Assembly: GCA_020086605.1 (NCBI GenBank) | Contig: JACBWW010000050.1 | Span: 4,191,784 to 4,255,783, forward strand | DNA: 64,000 nt | Reading direction: 5' to 3' | Source of the DNA: Lanius collurio | Lineage: Eukaryota > Chordata > Aves > Passeriformes > Laniidae | Shown: positions 37,879-50,040 of the stretch, piece after piece | How positions within the stretch are numbered: the stretch's first letter is position 1 | Layout: each line of letters opens with the position of its first letter | Translations under genes and position numbers: made by a program | The notes under the pieces: model-generated | The model's input: only the letters and a program-made list of their open reading frames with translations | The model's database searches: none | What the model was told of the DNA's origin: nothing

Positions 37879-40218
37879 GTAAGTACAAAATGCTATAAGC
37901 TGACCATAACTTATTACAAAATAGCTTCTATAACACAAAGCCTGTCACTTGTGAGACTGCACTTGTGCTGGGGAGTTGTATTCTATTGTGGGGGTGTCCC
38001 TGCCCATGGCAGGGCCCTGGAACTAGGTGAGATTTAGGGTTCCTTCTGAGCCACCCCGTTCTGCGATTCTGTGATTATGCACCTCACACATACCAGTTGC
38101 AAGCAGCTGTGGTTCCAGCAGGATCCTGTGCTCCAGGCACTGTGCCACATGCTGGATGGCATCTGCTCCCTTTTCTGTGCCAGACTGCACCAAGCCCTTG
38201 CTTCAGGTTGGTTTGGTCTGCTGAGAAAGACTTTGTACACGTGGCTCACCTGTAACACTGTTCTGTTCAGTCAGTAAGAGGAATCCTGTGATTGGAGATG
38301 GCTCAAGTCATTCTTCATCAGAAAAAAACCCATCTGTGCATCTAGTCCCAAGCTTTTACTAAGGGTGACTTAAAGTTCTCAGTTTCAGATATACTTCATT
38401 TTATACTTTACCCTTTGGTTAAGGTTATAAAGTGTGTGAGTAAAATTGATTTTTGAGAGGCAAGTTCCTGTTCCTCTCTGCCTGTTCCTCCCAGCCTCCC
38501 ATCCAAGATTTTCTACATCCTTAATTAAAAGATTATTACTGTAGTAAGTGGTTTGACATCCAGCAATACTGAGGGAGGGAAATCTCTGGCAAGAGACAGG
38601 AACTGAGGATAAGAAACACCCCAAGGCAAATCTGTTGCCTGTGAAGGAAGGTTTTGTTCATTGGCTGATGTGCTCAAGGAGGTTCCCCACCCATTCCCAT
38701 GCTGCCCACCTGGGAAGTTTGTCACCTCAGAGGGATTGAATTAGTTGCTTGTGTAGCTCCCTTGGAATGGCAGGAGGGGGATGCACACTGTAGGAACAGC
38801 TGTGCTTTGCCATCTAACAGCCCTAACTTGGATTTACTAAAAGGCAGCAAATGGGGACCCTTCAGTTTATGTCAGAGAACAGGTAATGAGGACTCAGACC
38901 CTTGGCTTCTCTTCTGAGGTCTGTAAGTTGTTCTCTGCAGTCCCTGTGGAAGCATCCAGCTTTACTCTTCTCCTGGGATGTTCTGCAGCTGGATTTGGGA
39001 AGTGTCACTTGTCTATCACTGAGTGTAAAGCTCTGTGGTCAAACATTTGAAGGAAGAAAAGGAAAAAAAGCCAACCCAAAGGCAGGTTTCCCACCTGCAG
39101 TGTCTCCTCAGTAGCACTGTATCCCTGAATTCCACACTCCAGCCTCCGCCACCTTCCCTGGGTCGGGCTCAGGACCTGAGGGAGTTGTGTTGCTGAAGGA
39201 GCTGCAGTCTCTGCATCCTGTGCCAGCCACGTTTTGGTAGCAGGGCAGCACTGGAGAGTGGCACATAAATCAGAAGCATGGCTGCTGTTCACAACGTCTG
39301 CTTTTGCACCGGTGGGTTTGTGCATCTCCAGGCTGGATGCTCTCAGGGCTGAGGAGTGCTCTTGGAGAATTGTTCTTACTTAGAGTGGCTCTTCTACTTT
39401 TCATTCCCTTAATAAGGTTTCTGTCAGCAAAAAGGTTGAGAGAACAGTGATTGTGACTTGAATACATGGGTTTTTTTCCTAAAAGATTTTATTTGAAAAG
39501 ATTGAATCATAAAATTGTAATGAATCGTTGTTAAACTGTCTGGGAATGGGAGAGAGAGGAGCTGTCAAACTTTAAACTTTTTCTCCCCAAAATTAAATAG
39601 ACGCTTTTCCAGTGTAATTTCAAAGATTTTAGTTCTGCAAACTCTGTGGACAAGATACACTTTATTTTCCTGGAGTTACCTGCTCCGGTAGTCTGCCTTC
39701 TGTGTGGGAAATGGCATTAAAAAGTTACCGAAAAAGCTTGAATTATGGCTGAAATCCAGCTGATAGTGTATTTCCAAAACACAAAAGCAGTTTTTGGCTT
39801 TTGGACCAGTAAAGACAAAAGGCTTGGCACTTGGCACACTAGTGCACTTTATATAAAAACATAAAATAGGAAGTGTTTCAAGAAAAAATATTTTAGCCAA
39901 GGTGGGGGGAGAAGTTGTATATTTTTTTTATTTTTATTTTTCCCGGGTTTTAGCTGGAGTAGCAGTTTCATGTGGGTGCCAGCCATCCCAGGGCACTGGA
40001 GGTCCTGGTGGTCTGTATGAACCAGAGCACGAGGCAGGAGAAATCAAGTTTGGAAATAGCACGTGCTAAAGATAACTCTGCACTGTTTGTCTTACCTTCA
40101 TAGTATTTCTTGCAATCATAGAATCAGGCAGCTTGCCATCATAAATTAAAAAATGCTTCTTCACAAACTTATGCTTTTATTTCCCAAGAAAGTAATTTTT
40201 AATGTTTCTTTAATGCAG
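37879..40218 (+). other. RALGPS2 intron e
   Basis: A 2.3-kb intron with donor GTAAGT and acceptor TAATGCAG. It carries the CR1 tail at 37988-38078. No other exon was recognised; a bare atcatagaatca near 40118 is too short to call a repeat. Confidence 0.85.
37988..38078 (+). repeat. CR1 LINE 3'-end fragment, plus orientation
   Basis: GGTGTCCCTGCCCATGGCAG and GGAACTAGGTGA are CR1 3'-UTR blocks. The segment ends in gttctgcgattctgtgat, the degenerate terminal octamers. It is a 5'-truncated copy of about 90 bp beginning shortly after the end of exon e. Confidence 0.85.
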
Positions 40219-40286
40219 ACTTTCATTAAAGATAGAACCAGGGACCAGCACCCCCCACTCTGCTGCTTCCAGAGAAGATTTAGTAG
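40219..40286 (+). CDS. RALGPS2: RALGPS2 internal exon f: linker after the RasGEF domain
   Basis: 68 nt in phase 2/1, (K)LSLKIEPGTSTPHSAASREDLV plus G; acceptor GCAG, donor GTAAAT. It is a short Ser/Thr/Pro-rich linker, and the SREDL and STP motifs are plausible phosphorylation targets (inference). Flanking exons keep the frame, and the sequence matches the RALGPS2 linker closely as I recall it. Confidence 0.95.
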
Positions 40287-40934
40287 GTAAATGCTTAATA
40301 AATGTGAGAAGACTTGAGGTTGTCATGTGCATTATTTTAGAATTGCAAACGTGGAAAATATTTGCCTGAGGCTATAAAGAAGTGTGAAGTTTAAACACTG
40401 CATGTTTGTAATAAAAAGGTGATCTGTAAAGAAGGAATTGAGTCCTTTTTTTTAGGTTCTTTAGGTATGTATTGTGGCACTAAGTTGTTAATGTCATTTG
40501 GGGTGAAGAGCTATTAAATATTCATTCTTTGTTGTGTCTAGACAGAAGGGCCTTCATCTAAACTTTTGATGGCATAATATCCTTCCAAAAATGAACATTC
40601 TTCTTGGTCAATGCCAAAAGTGGTTGAAGGCAGAAGTTTGAGAATGTAGAACCAGTGGGATGTGTCCAGTGCTGGTGTAGTGAATGCAGCCACCTTTAGG
40701 ACTTGCAAAATACTTTCACTGGATGCTCTGTTTGAGCCTCGTTTGGTTTTAATCCTGTGCAAAAGCCCTGAAGTGCAGGGGGGTTTAATTATCAATAGAT
40801 CGATGAGTTTTATTGCAGCGATCTCTTATAAAGGGAGTTCAGGAAGTTTTGTGCAACTTTTCCATGATTTTCTAGGAAGTGACCCTGACAGTAATTCTGA
40901 AGTGACTGGGCAATAATGTCTGTCTTCTTCCCAG
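40287..40934 (+). other. RALGPS2 intron f
   Basis: A 648-bp intron with donor GTAAAT and acceptor CTTCTTCCCAG. No feature was recognised. Confidence 0.85.
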
Positions 40935-41070
40935 GCTCTGAAGTGGGAGCATCTCCACAAAGTGGACGGAAAAATGTGGCAGCTGAAGGAGCCTTGCTCC
41001 CACCAACACCCCCTTCACCCCGGAACCTGATACCCCACGGACACAGGAAATGTCACAGTCTGGGATACAA
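40935..41070 (+). CDS. RALGPS2: RALGPS2 internal exon g: PxxP (SH3-binding) linker
   Basis: 136 nt in phase 1/2, (G)SEVGASPQSGRKNVAAEGAL followed by LPPTPPSPRNLIPHGHRKCH and SLGY, ending AA. The PPTPPSPR segment supplies overlapping PxxP motifs, the SH3-binding element that gives the family its name and that is known to contact adaptor SH3 domains. HRKCHSLGY resembles a basic phospho-serine motif (inference). The donor is GTCAGC, a weak match to consensus, but the frame-correct join to TTC ATA CAC at 41897 supports it. Confidence 0.95.
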
Positions 41071-41896
41071 GTCAGCATTTTGCTTAACCTAAAAAGCCTA
41101 AGCTTTTTGTTTTTTAAGTGATGTATCATCTTTGAACACAAAAGCTTTGCTTGTAAAAAGTAGCGTGACTTCAGTACTTCACTCACAGACTTCTGTGAGT
41201 ACTTCACTCACAGAGCAATTTGTGGCCAGGGAGCAAGCTCAGAACTACAATGGTGGTATCCCAACTCAAGAGAATTAATCAAAATAGGAAGGCTGAAATT
41301 GTGATGATAAGACTAGTCACTGAATTAACCAGAATGGCTCTGTCTGAATGACAAAACTATCACTTTTAGTAACTCATTGCCAGTGTAATTTTTTCAATTT
41401 CAAAATTATATAACTGCTTTATTGGAATTTTTACAGAGAGACCTCCTTTGTAGACTTTCATGTAACTCTGTTTAGTAATGGTTTGGGGCTTTCTCCATAG
41501 AAGTGTATTTCTAATAATATCTTGATCATTATCTGATCATTTGTCATCTCTTCAAAATGCAAGATTGTAGCTACCCAGTAATGAATAACTTCTATTGTGT
41601 AAGCTCCCCTTTAATGAGCTACAATGCAGTTCTACAGTTCAGTTATGTTATAGCAGACAAATGTAGCGTAAGATACTGAAGTAATTATTAATGTACTCCT
41701 GGCTTCCTCATTGTTACTCGAGTTCTGTGCAGTTCTAAACCTGGCAATTCCTGCAGACAGTTTATTTGTGCACAGCTCTTGGGGCTTGGCCGTGAGTTTG
41801 TTTGGCTGTGGGAGCACAGTGAGTGCAGTCCTGCAGGATGTTAAGGCAGTCCTAGACAAGGCAAGGCTGTAACAGTTGTGTGCTTTTCCTTTCTAG
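41071..41896 (+). other. RALGPS2 intron g
   Basis: An 826-bp intron with weak donor GTCAGC and acceptor TTTCTAG. It holds a 16-bp direct repeat (41174-41189 and 41199-41214). Confidence 0.85.
41174..41214. repeat. 16-bp direct repeat, period 25
   Basis: Two exact copies of gtacttcactcacaga separated by nine bases. A small local tandem duplication with no inferred function. Confidence 0.85.
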
Positions 41897-42048
41897 TTTC
41901 ATACACAAAATGAACACGGCTGAGTTCAAAAGCGCCACCTTCCCGAACGCGGGCCCCCGGCACCTGCTGGACGACAGCGTCATGGAGCCCCACGTGCCCT
42001 CCCGGGGGCAGGCCGAGAGCTCCACCCTCTCCAGTGGCATTTCTATAG
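41897..42048 (+). CDS. RALGPS2: RALGPS2 internal exon h: conserved linker
   Basis: 152 nt in phase 2/1, (N)FIHKMNTAEFKSATFPNAGP then RHLLDDSVMEPH, ending SSTLSSGISI plus G; donor GTACCC. This Ser-rich linker between RasGEF and PH domains is strongly conserved within RALGPS proteins. The third codon positions are very GC-rich compared with neighbouring exons, so the exon stands out compositionally. Confidence 0.96.
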
Positions 42049-44970
42049 GTACCCACTGCAAACATGCCTGCTTTTAACAGAGCTGTGGGCTCCCTTAGGG
42101 GCTGCTTGTGCCTGCAGCAGTGCCTTTCCAAAATGCTGCTTCTGCTGAGAACAAATCGGAGGAATGTAGGGGAAGGAGGGGATGTGATTTCTACAGCATG
42201 AGCTGAGAAATGATGGAAAAGAGGATTTTTTTATTTTTTTTTTGTTTTCTATCCCTGTTAGTGATACAGCTTCTGATACTCCTTGATGGAAGTGGAAGGA
42301 AGTGCAGGGCACGATTTTCTATTATCTTTTTCTTTTTCCCCTAAATCAGTTCAAGTTTAAAAAGTTTTTTAGTGTGATTTCTATTTAAAATGCCATACTG
42401 ACTTGACAGTGTAAATTGCTGACAGTTTTAAGAGCATAATTTCTAAATACTTCTGACTTTGACAGAAGATAGAAATCTAACTTTCAGATATCTCGAAATG
42501 TCAGAATCTACTTAATTTTGATAAATTATTTATTCTCATCTATTTAGGGTGATACTCTTTTCTTTGAGAACTTCTGCCTCCCGAGTCTCTTCTGTGACAA
42601 GAGTTGCTCTTTTTTCCTGTTACATACAGATCCTTTAAGTGAAGGGAGGACAGGACACAAGTGCCTCTCAAAGCCACCTGTTTGTAGCCAGGGCTGGCAA
42701 ATGGAACCTCTCACTGCAGTCCATTTTCTCAGAATTATTTGTTGGATAGAATTCAGTGGTGTGCAATTTTTATGCATTGACAGTAATGAAAGACCCTTGT
42801 AGTGCTTCACATTTCTTTGGATAACTGAATTTTAAAAGCAGTTGTTTTGCTTTTTAGCCCTTGTGGAATTATTTCTGTACCTCCATTAGGGCCTAGCAGG
42901 GAAGGTTTGCCAGCACTGACAGGGGGTTTTTCATGAGGTACAGTTGAGAACCAGTCACTGTTTGGATATTTTGGAGAACAGAGGATTTTCCTACTTTGTC
43001 TCCTCTCTGAATTTTTCAGTTCTGTTCTCTAGCTCAAGCATGACCTGACAAGCTGGAACAAAATTGCCACTTTAGAAGACTTGTATAAATGAATTGTAAA
43101 ACAGCAACCTAAGGCACTTTGTGCAAGATCAGCATTTGTGGTTAGAAATTCCCCTCTCCCATTCTCTTTCACCTCCAGCCTCCCCATACTCAGATGAATC
43201 AGTTTTATCACTGTTTTGACAGTCCAAGAGTGTTGTTATTTTTGCTGCTTCTTGATGATGAAAATTTCAATGACACAAAAGGTTGATAGAGGTGCTAGAA
43301 ATACATATGGTAGAAGAGGGTAAGTTCTGGAGGTTTGCAGTATCTATTACTGCAGAATTCTTGGAAATGTAACTTGTCTGGCATTCTGTGCTGCTGCCTC
43401 AGCAGGATTTAAGGAAGTTGATTGAAGCTGCTGAGTTCCTCCATCATGTTTGAAGTAGTCTGTTTACTCAGGACTTGGAATTAGTACAGTCACTGCAGCA
43501 GAGAGGAGGTTTATGGTACTCTACAGCACAGCTTCAAAAGATGGTCAGGAAAATGTCTCCTGAATGTGTGTACTGAAAGGAGTGTTATTCCTCACCTTGC
43601 CCATAAACGTGGATTTAGACCTGTTGCTCTAGAAACAGGACTACCTTTTTTACATATAAACCTATATAGGACTTAACTTTTCAGATAAATGATCCTTCTT
43701 CAAAACATGGACAGAGTTTCAGCTATGTCAACACCTTGAATGGGCCTTTAAAGACAACTGGAATGCTGCTTTAAATCACTCCTGTGTTTTGGGGGCTCAG
43801 AGGTGTTGAGACCTTTCCAGGCCTTTCATATTGGAGGATCTGATAGGATCTGCCTCTGTTAAATACCAAAACACTGCCAGTGGAACAACACTGTCCATAG
43901 GAATCCCATCAGCCAGTGCCTAACCTAAACCACATTGGTTTGATGATGGACATTTTGGTTATTCCATGCTGGGAAAGTCTGACAGTCCGTTCTGGGAATG
44001 GTGGAGAGCATGCCACAGTTTCTACACCGATGTAATTAACCTTTCACATATGAAGAATATACTAACTGGGTGTTTCTCATTGCAATGAATGATTCCTAAA
44101 GCAGCAGCAAAGCAGAAAGTGAGACAAGTATGGGGTTTGCTCAAAACAGGCCAATCTGTGACGTGAAGCCATGGTCAGAGACCTTTATCAGATTATTTTC
44201 TTAAGTTTAGGGATTGGAGGCTGATTGTGTGCATTCAGCTCATTCTGAAAACAAGCAAACAAACTCAAAAATATTAAATATACAGCCCCTTTTGTATTAA
44301 TTTCTTGTGCTTGGGTCAAAGCAGTTCTTGTTCCTAGCACTGTGGGATGGTGTTGCATAGCTGTGCTCATGTGTTGTGCTGGCATCGGGGAGCTGTACCT
44401 CTGGTTCTGTGCCCATCCTCCTTACTATAAACAGGGACAAAAGATTTTAAAAAGTGAGAAATCTCTTTCCAGCCGTGCCAGGGCTATCCTGATAAGAAGG
44501 AAGAAACACTTGTCCAGTCCCATATGCCATGTCAGATGGGAAATGTTCTCTTGAATTCAGGAATGTAATAGCAAGAGGAAATAGTCTCTTGTAAGTTTTA
44601 GGCATTCATAATGTAGGTGGCTGGAGCTGGTTACAACTGGAGCTCTTTATGATCACATAGAGAATTAAAATCCTCAGGGATATGATTCACCTCGTTCTCA
44701 GGTGGGTGGCTGAAAAGAGGTTATGTGGTCCTTAAAACCCCACCTTATTTTTGTTGGTTGCAGAGAGTTTTGAGAGACAACACATGAAAATACAGATGGA
44801 TAGTGCTGAAAATGTCTGTTTTGTGCAGACAATCCTGAATATCTGCTTTTAGTACACTGGGACAGATGCTTTTACTTTGCAGTGGAAGTTCATTGAGAAC
44901 CCCCCCTCACTGCTATCAGCCAGGCCTAAAGCTACAAGGTGGTTTTGTTCTTGGAGGGCTGTGTTTGGAT

Positions 44971-44998
44971 GAGGTCACTGTTTTGGTGAGGTCACTGT
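44971..44998. repeat. 11-bp direct repeat, period 17
   Basis: Two copies of gaggtcactgt spaced by six bases. A local micro-duplication. The AGGTCA core also resembles a nuclear-receptor half site, but this is a chance-level match. Confidence 0.7.
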
Positions 44999-47900
44999 GT
45001 ACACTCTGCCCTCCTGAGGTGTGAGCATTGCTCTTGGCTGGGTTCAAGGAACCACCTGCACACTCTACCACCTGTTCTCTTGCCTGTATTTGCCTCCTGT
45101 CACCTCCTCACCTAAAAGTAGGATAAATTAAGATGATTTTACTAGGTCCTGGTTCCACTCAGAAATAGCATAAAACTTCCTTTAATTCATAAGATCTTTT
45201 TCTAAAGAATATGTGGTTCTCTATTAATTCTCAATTTTCTTATACTTTTAAAATATTTATTGCTTAAGTGTGCTCTTAAGTATCTTTGCAGCAATGTTCA
45301 GCTTGTTTCATTAATGTTCTCAGCAGCTTTGGATTTCCCCCATTTCTTACAATTTGGCTCTGCTACATTACTGAATTTCTTAAGCTGAGTTTGTTTACAA
45401 TGGCAAAACGTTCAGATAATTTTTAAGAAGTAAAGGGACAGTGTAAAATAGGCCTCTTTGCATATATTGATTCTGTGTGGCTTTTCTCCTCTTAGAGCAC
45501 CTAACCTACAGGATGCAAAGTCATTTTGCTAAGGAAGTTATTCTTTGAGAGTGCTGTCTCAGGTATACCACTTAAAAACAGATGTCAAGGTAGGAACACA
45601 GAAACTCTGCTGAAATTGAGATTGCTGAGGTGTTTAAAAATTCAAAGGAAACAGTTACAGATTGTGCTTGTAGCAGTGTTGGCTGCAAATTCTTTCTCAG
45701 GCTATTTTTTCCCCACTTATTTTTCCTAATCTACAATGATATGGAGGAGAGCTCAGGAAAAACTAGAACTCTTGAACATTTGCCTTTGTTTGTGTGTTGC
45801 AATCAATGGAGGATAACTTCAGCCTTTGTTCTAATGGAATTGGAGGAACTAATGCTGCAGAGTCAAAGAAAGGTGTTTTAAATCGGTGTGAATTAATGTA
45901 AGAAAGTGCCTTTGTAAGAACAGTGCATTTCCAGACCTAAACTGGCATGAAATGCATATGAGAATGTCAGCATTTTAATGAATTCCTCTATTAAATCACC
46001 GCCTCGAAGTTACTGAATTCTGCAAGGGATTATATTTCTCTTTAAATAAATGAAGTATAGGTGTACAGTGTATGCATTTACTTTCAGGGGTCTTGGCAGC
46101 CTGTGCTGTAGGGAAGACCTTTACACAGCCAGTGTTTGTTTGATTCTTTAACCTGTACTGTGCTGTTCAGGTGTGTAGGACTCTGAGTCATCAGATCAGA
46201 TTTCAGGTAGGGTTTTAGGCAGCAGAAATATGTCAGGTTCATTTATGTATTTCCTTCATATCAGTCTGTAGATGCCTGTCCCTTGCCCTAAATGTGGATA
46301 CCCTGTTTTGCTATTGTGAACTACTGTTTCTTTAGTGATAGGATAAATAAAAGATCTGTATAACAGCAGAGGTTAAAAATGCACATGTGGGTGCCTGGAT
46401 TAGAGAGGAGAGGATATATTCGAGCACCCCAGTTCTTCCCCAATCCTTATTGGTACTGTTTGGTCCAAGGCTCATGCTCTGGATGTGTTGCAATCAATGT
46501 AGTTGTACAAACCCCCTGTTTCTGCCTCATCTTTATCCATTTGGTTATTTGGTTTTGCTGATTTTTTACAATGAAACCCAGTGATGGTATTAAAAGTTTG
46601 TATCAATTCTCTGGCCCAACACTGCTGGAGTCCCCTGTCAGAGTCCTGCCATCTGTGCTTGGTTACCTGGGGAGCCAGAGCTGTGCTGTGTAAGCTCTGC
46701 CATAGTTACGTGTCATGAACTATTTATGAGCATTTTCAGTATGGCTGTGAACTCCCCAGAGCAGGGCAGAGCTTCCAGGGCATGGTGCCCATCTCTGTGG
46801 TGTTACCTGGGCTGGGCTGTGCTGCAGGCAGTGATGTCCAGGCCTCCTGACCAGTTCTGTGTTTCCACAGTGGAATTTGCAGCTCTGTCGGGTCCGTCCC
46901 CAGCTCTGGAAACGCGCTGTAACCGGAGCCAGGAGAGTGGCGGTGACAGATTTGGGAAGGGGAAAGAATTTTTAGTCTGAAGACTTTTTAAACTCTTTGG
47001 GGTTGGTTTGTTTATATTAACACCTGTTTAACTTTGGGGACTGACTGTGGATAAAGGAAGCCTGTGTTAAGTGTTCAGCATCCCCAGCCCCGGGGCAGTG
47101 AATGGGTGCCGTGACCCAGGGAGGGGGTGGGGGTAGTGCAGCCATTCCCAGAACTGGGGACCCCACTCTGTTTGTGTGGCTGGAGCACAGACACCTCACA
47201 GACATCTGCATGTGCACATCTGCAGATGGGAGCAGAAAATTCACACCTGAATGGAGCTGCAGTGCTGGGGCTCTGGAGACAATCCTGAGCCTTCTCAGAT
47301 AATCACCAGCACAGTTAGCAAAAAGCCATCTTGCCAATTGCTGTTATTCCTGAGATAGGAAGAAATCTTCATAAAGATTTTATTTTTTCAGTCCTGCACA
47401 AGAAATTTATTAGCAATGAAGAAAAGTAGGAAGATAGTGTCTTGTGTTAGGTGGCTTATTACATAAAGCCAAAATTTATTTAGAACATTAACTAACAGAA
47501 AGGGCTTATACTGCCTGGGATTTGTTATTAAGTTTAACCTGAAGACTTGCTTGAGGTTGTTGGAAAAACTCAAATATTGAGTACATACTTGAGAAGAATT
47601 TAAGAAGGTGATATATTTTTAGAGTACTGAATGAATGAAATATTTCCAGTTGAGCTGACACTCAAATAGTGCCCTTAATGTTTAAACAGAACTTGGCTAG
47701 ACATCTAACTTTTATTAAGTTAAAAACAGTCCCTTTTACCTCTGTTTTGTTTTGGAAGGAGGGATTTAAGGTATTTTCTTTTGCTTTTCAGGAAAGGGGT
47801 GTTTTTACTATAAGAACCTGTGTCATGCAGAGTATCTCCTGGAGGTTTTTAGAATCTAAAAGATCCTGTTGAAGATGTTTTTTATATGGATGTTAGAGGA

Positions 47901-48563
47901 ATGGTCAAATGCTAAAATTCAACCTTTCCCAGGTTTTTGTTACAATTTTTACAACCCCTGTAGGCATCAGTGTAAGTGTTAAATCAATAGCTATGATGTT
48001 TTGCCCAATTTTTTTACAAATTGATATTCCTTTTAAGTGTAATTGGCAATTTCTGTATAGATTTAACTTTTTAAGTGAAACTTTTTGTTTACAAAGCCCC
48101 CCAAATTCCTGTATGTTTTTTCACTGTACTGGTACTGTACCAAGGATTGTCTCTTTGTGACAGGTGACAATTCAGCTCTTGCTCTAGTTTGTTTTGCATT
48201 TTTACAAAGCAACACTAGCTTTTAAACCAGCAGTTGAATTATAACTTCATTAGCAAAGCTGCTACAGTTGCCATCAAAATGTCATTTCAGGTAGAATTTT
48301 AATGTATCAGCCTACTTTAAATATAAAGAATTACTTCATAATGCTGTCTTATTAGGGGCTTTTACTTGTGTGGATTTATCACACAGGCTTCAATTAAGCA
48401 GAGCTCTAGTCATATGAAATCTGCACTTCTTGTTAATGTAAAGCTAAATCTAAGCAGCAGTGAGAAAATAAATAAGATTCTATGTGTCCCTCATGCTTTC
48501 AGTGCTGGCTGAATGACTTGACAGGAATTGCTGCACCATTTTGCAGTGTAGAAAATATATATA

Positions 48564-49050
48564 TGGTGCGGGGAGCTCAGTCGGTTCAAGGATGATTTCT
48601 ACAGTTCAAGGCAGCTCCTGAAACGTGCAGTTTATTTGCAAGGGTTGTGGGTGCAGGAGCTCTGCTTAAGCTGCCACAGCTCAGAGCATCCCCAGAGAGA
48701 GCGAGAGAGCAGAGGGGTAAGAAGGAAGAGTAGAGAGCTTAGGAGACGAGAGCTTAAGAGTGAAGAGCTTAAGAGAAGTAAAAGTCTGGTTCCATGATAT
48801 TCTATCTCTTCCTATACTGAATATGGTAATATTACAACATCCAATCAATAGAAGACAGAAATCCTTATAGAATTTACACACAACCTATCAAAACTACTAC
48901 ATTACCATACTGTGTTATATTTTAACTCCTAAAAACTATTTTCTAAAACTACTTTTTTCTTCCCTGCCACGCTGGCAGGGTTTTTCTGACTCTTGGACTT
49001 TTCTGTTTGCTGAAGCATCCTCTTCTTTGCTAAAGACATTGTTCAATCAA
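48564..49050 (-). mobile_element. Endogenous retrovirus LTR-like segment, probably solo, minus orientation
   Basis: On the minus strand the segment has an AATAAA (48636-48631 region) followed about 70 bp later by an end reading CCCCGCACCA, which resembles an R-U5 structure finishing in CA. The plus-strand edge TGGTGCGGGG at 48564 abuts a TATATA run that could be the insertion target. Upstream, in LTR sense, lies a polypyrimidine block with repeated CTTAAGCTCTTC units. No internal retroviral genes are present. The U3 edge is uncertain (about 49045 to about 49190), and no clean target duplication was found. Confidence 0.4.
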
Positions 49051-49993
49051 GAGGGATTCTCCTTCAGTTGGCTAGCCTGTTGTTTTTTAGTTGTACAGTA
49101 ACTCACAGCTCGGTATCTTATATCTCAAAGCTAGCTTTCATTTCTATTTCACTTACAGATTTTATATTTCCAGAATCTTTTGCCAAGCAGTCATATTTAT
49201 AAGGTTTCCTTATTTCATCCTCCCCAACATTGCAGGACAGATTTCTCCAAGTAGCCAGAAGGAAAAACTTCAATTACATACAAGGAAATCTTTTTTTCAT
49301 GTTGGTGTTGAAACCTACCCTCCCAATTGTCATTCCACCTGCTGAAAGGATTTCAGCACCTTAAGGTCTTACTTGCTGTAAGAGATTGTGCCACAAAGAG
49401 CCTTCTTCAAAGACAGTCAGCTGGGAGGACTTACCCAAAATGCCTGCTTAAAGTTCTCCCTGAATTGTCACATCTGATTCTGTCGCCTCATCCCCAGACT
49501 GTGTTACTTATTTATTTGAAGAGACTTTGTGTATTGCCTTACAGAGAATGCAGCTGTTTCATGAGGATGAAATAAAGCACTCAGCTTTCCTCTGTGATGT
49601 GGATTGTGGAATTTCCTGAAAGTACTGAGTGAGAGTTGTTTCTTCCAGGAAATGATAAGCTTTGTTCTGCAACAGCAAGGCCCCACCTGGATAGGTTACT
49701 CCAGCTGGTTGCTCCTTTTTTTTCCTGGAGCAATTCATGATTTATCTGGCAATCTTTCTGTATAGAAATGCCTGGAATAGTGGGGAGTTCAAGCCACATA
49801 TTCTCCTTTCCACATTGCAGGCCAGGTGGAACCTGTGCTGAGCAGGAGTTCAGATTATTTTTGTAGCCACTTCTTTGCTCACCTGCCCTGTGGCAGCTGG
49901 GTGTTTGCTGATAGAGTCAGTGTGAGGGTCACTCGAGGTGTGAGCACTTCCCACCTGGAGTAGCTGCGGCCCCGTGGTCGCTTTCCCTCCCAG

Positions 49994-50040
49994 CCACAGA
50001 TGTGAGGAGGAGGAGGAGGAGCTGTGCTCCTCCTCTGTGG
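49994..50040. repeat. GAG-rich imperfect inverted repeat
   Basis: GAGGAGGAGC (50013-50022) and GCTCCTCCTC (50026-50035) form a perfect 10-bp stem with a 3-nt loop. An outer CCACAGA/TCTGTGG pair (49994-50000 and 50034-50040) overlaps and could extend a bulged alternative. It lies in a GC-rich patch of intron h. Confidence 0.7.

Noticed and set aside
40116..40134. Short atcatagaatca motif resembling CR1 terminal octamers
   Set aside because: Too short and without adjacent CR1 blocks to call a repeat.
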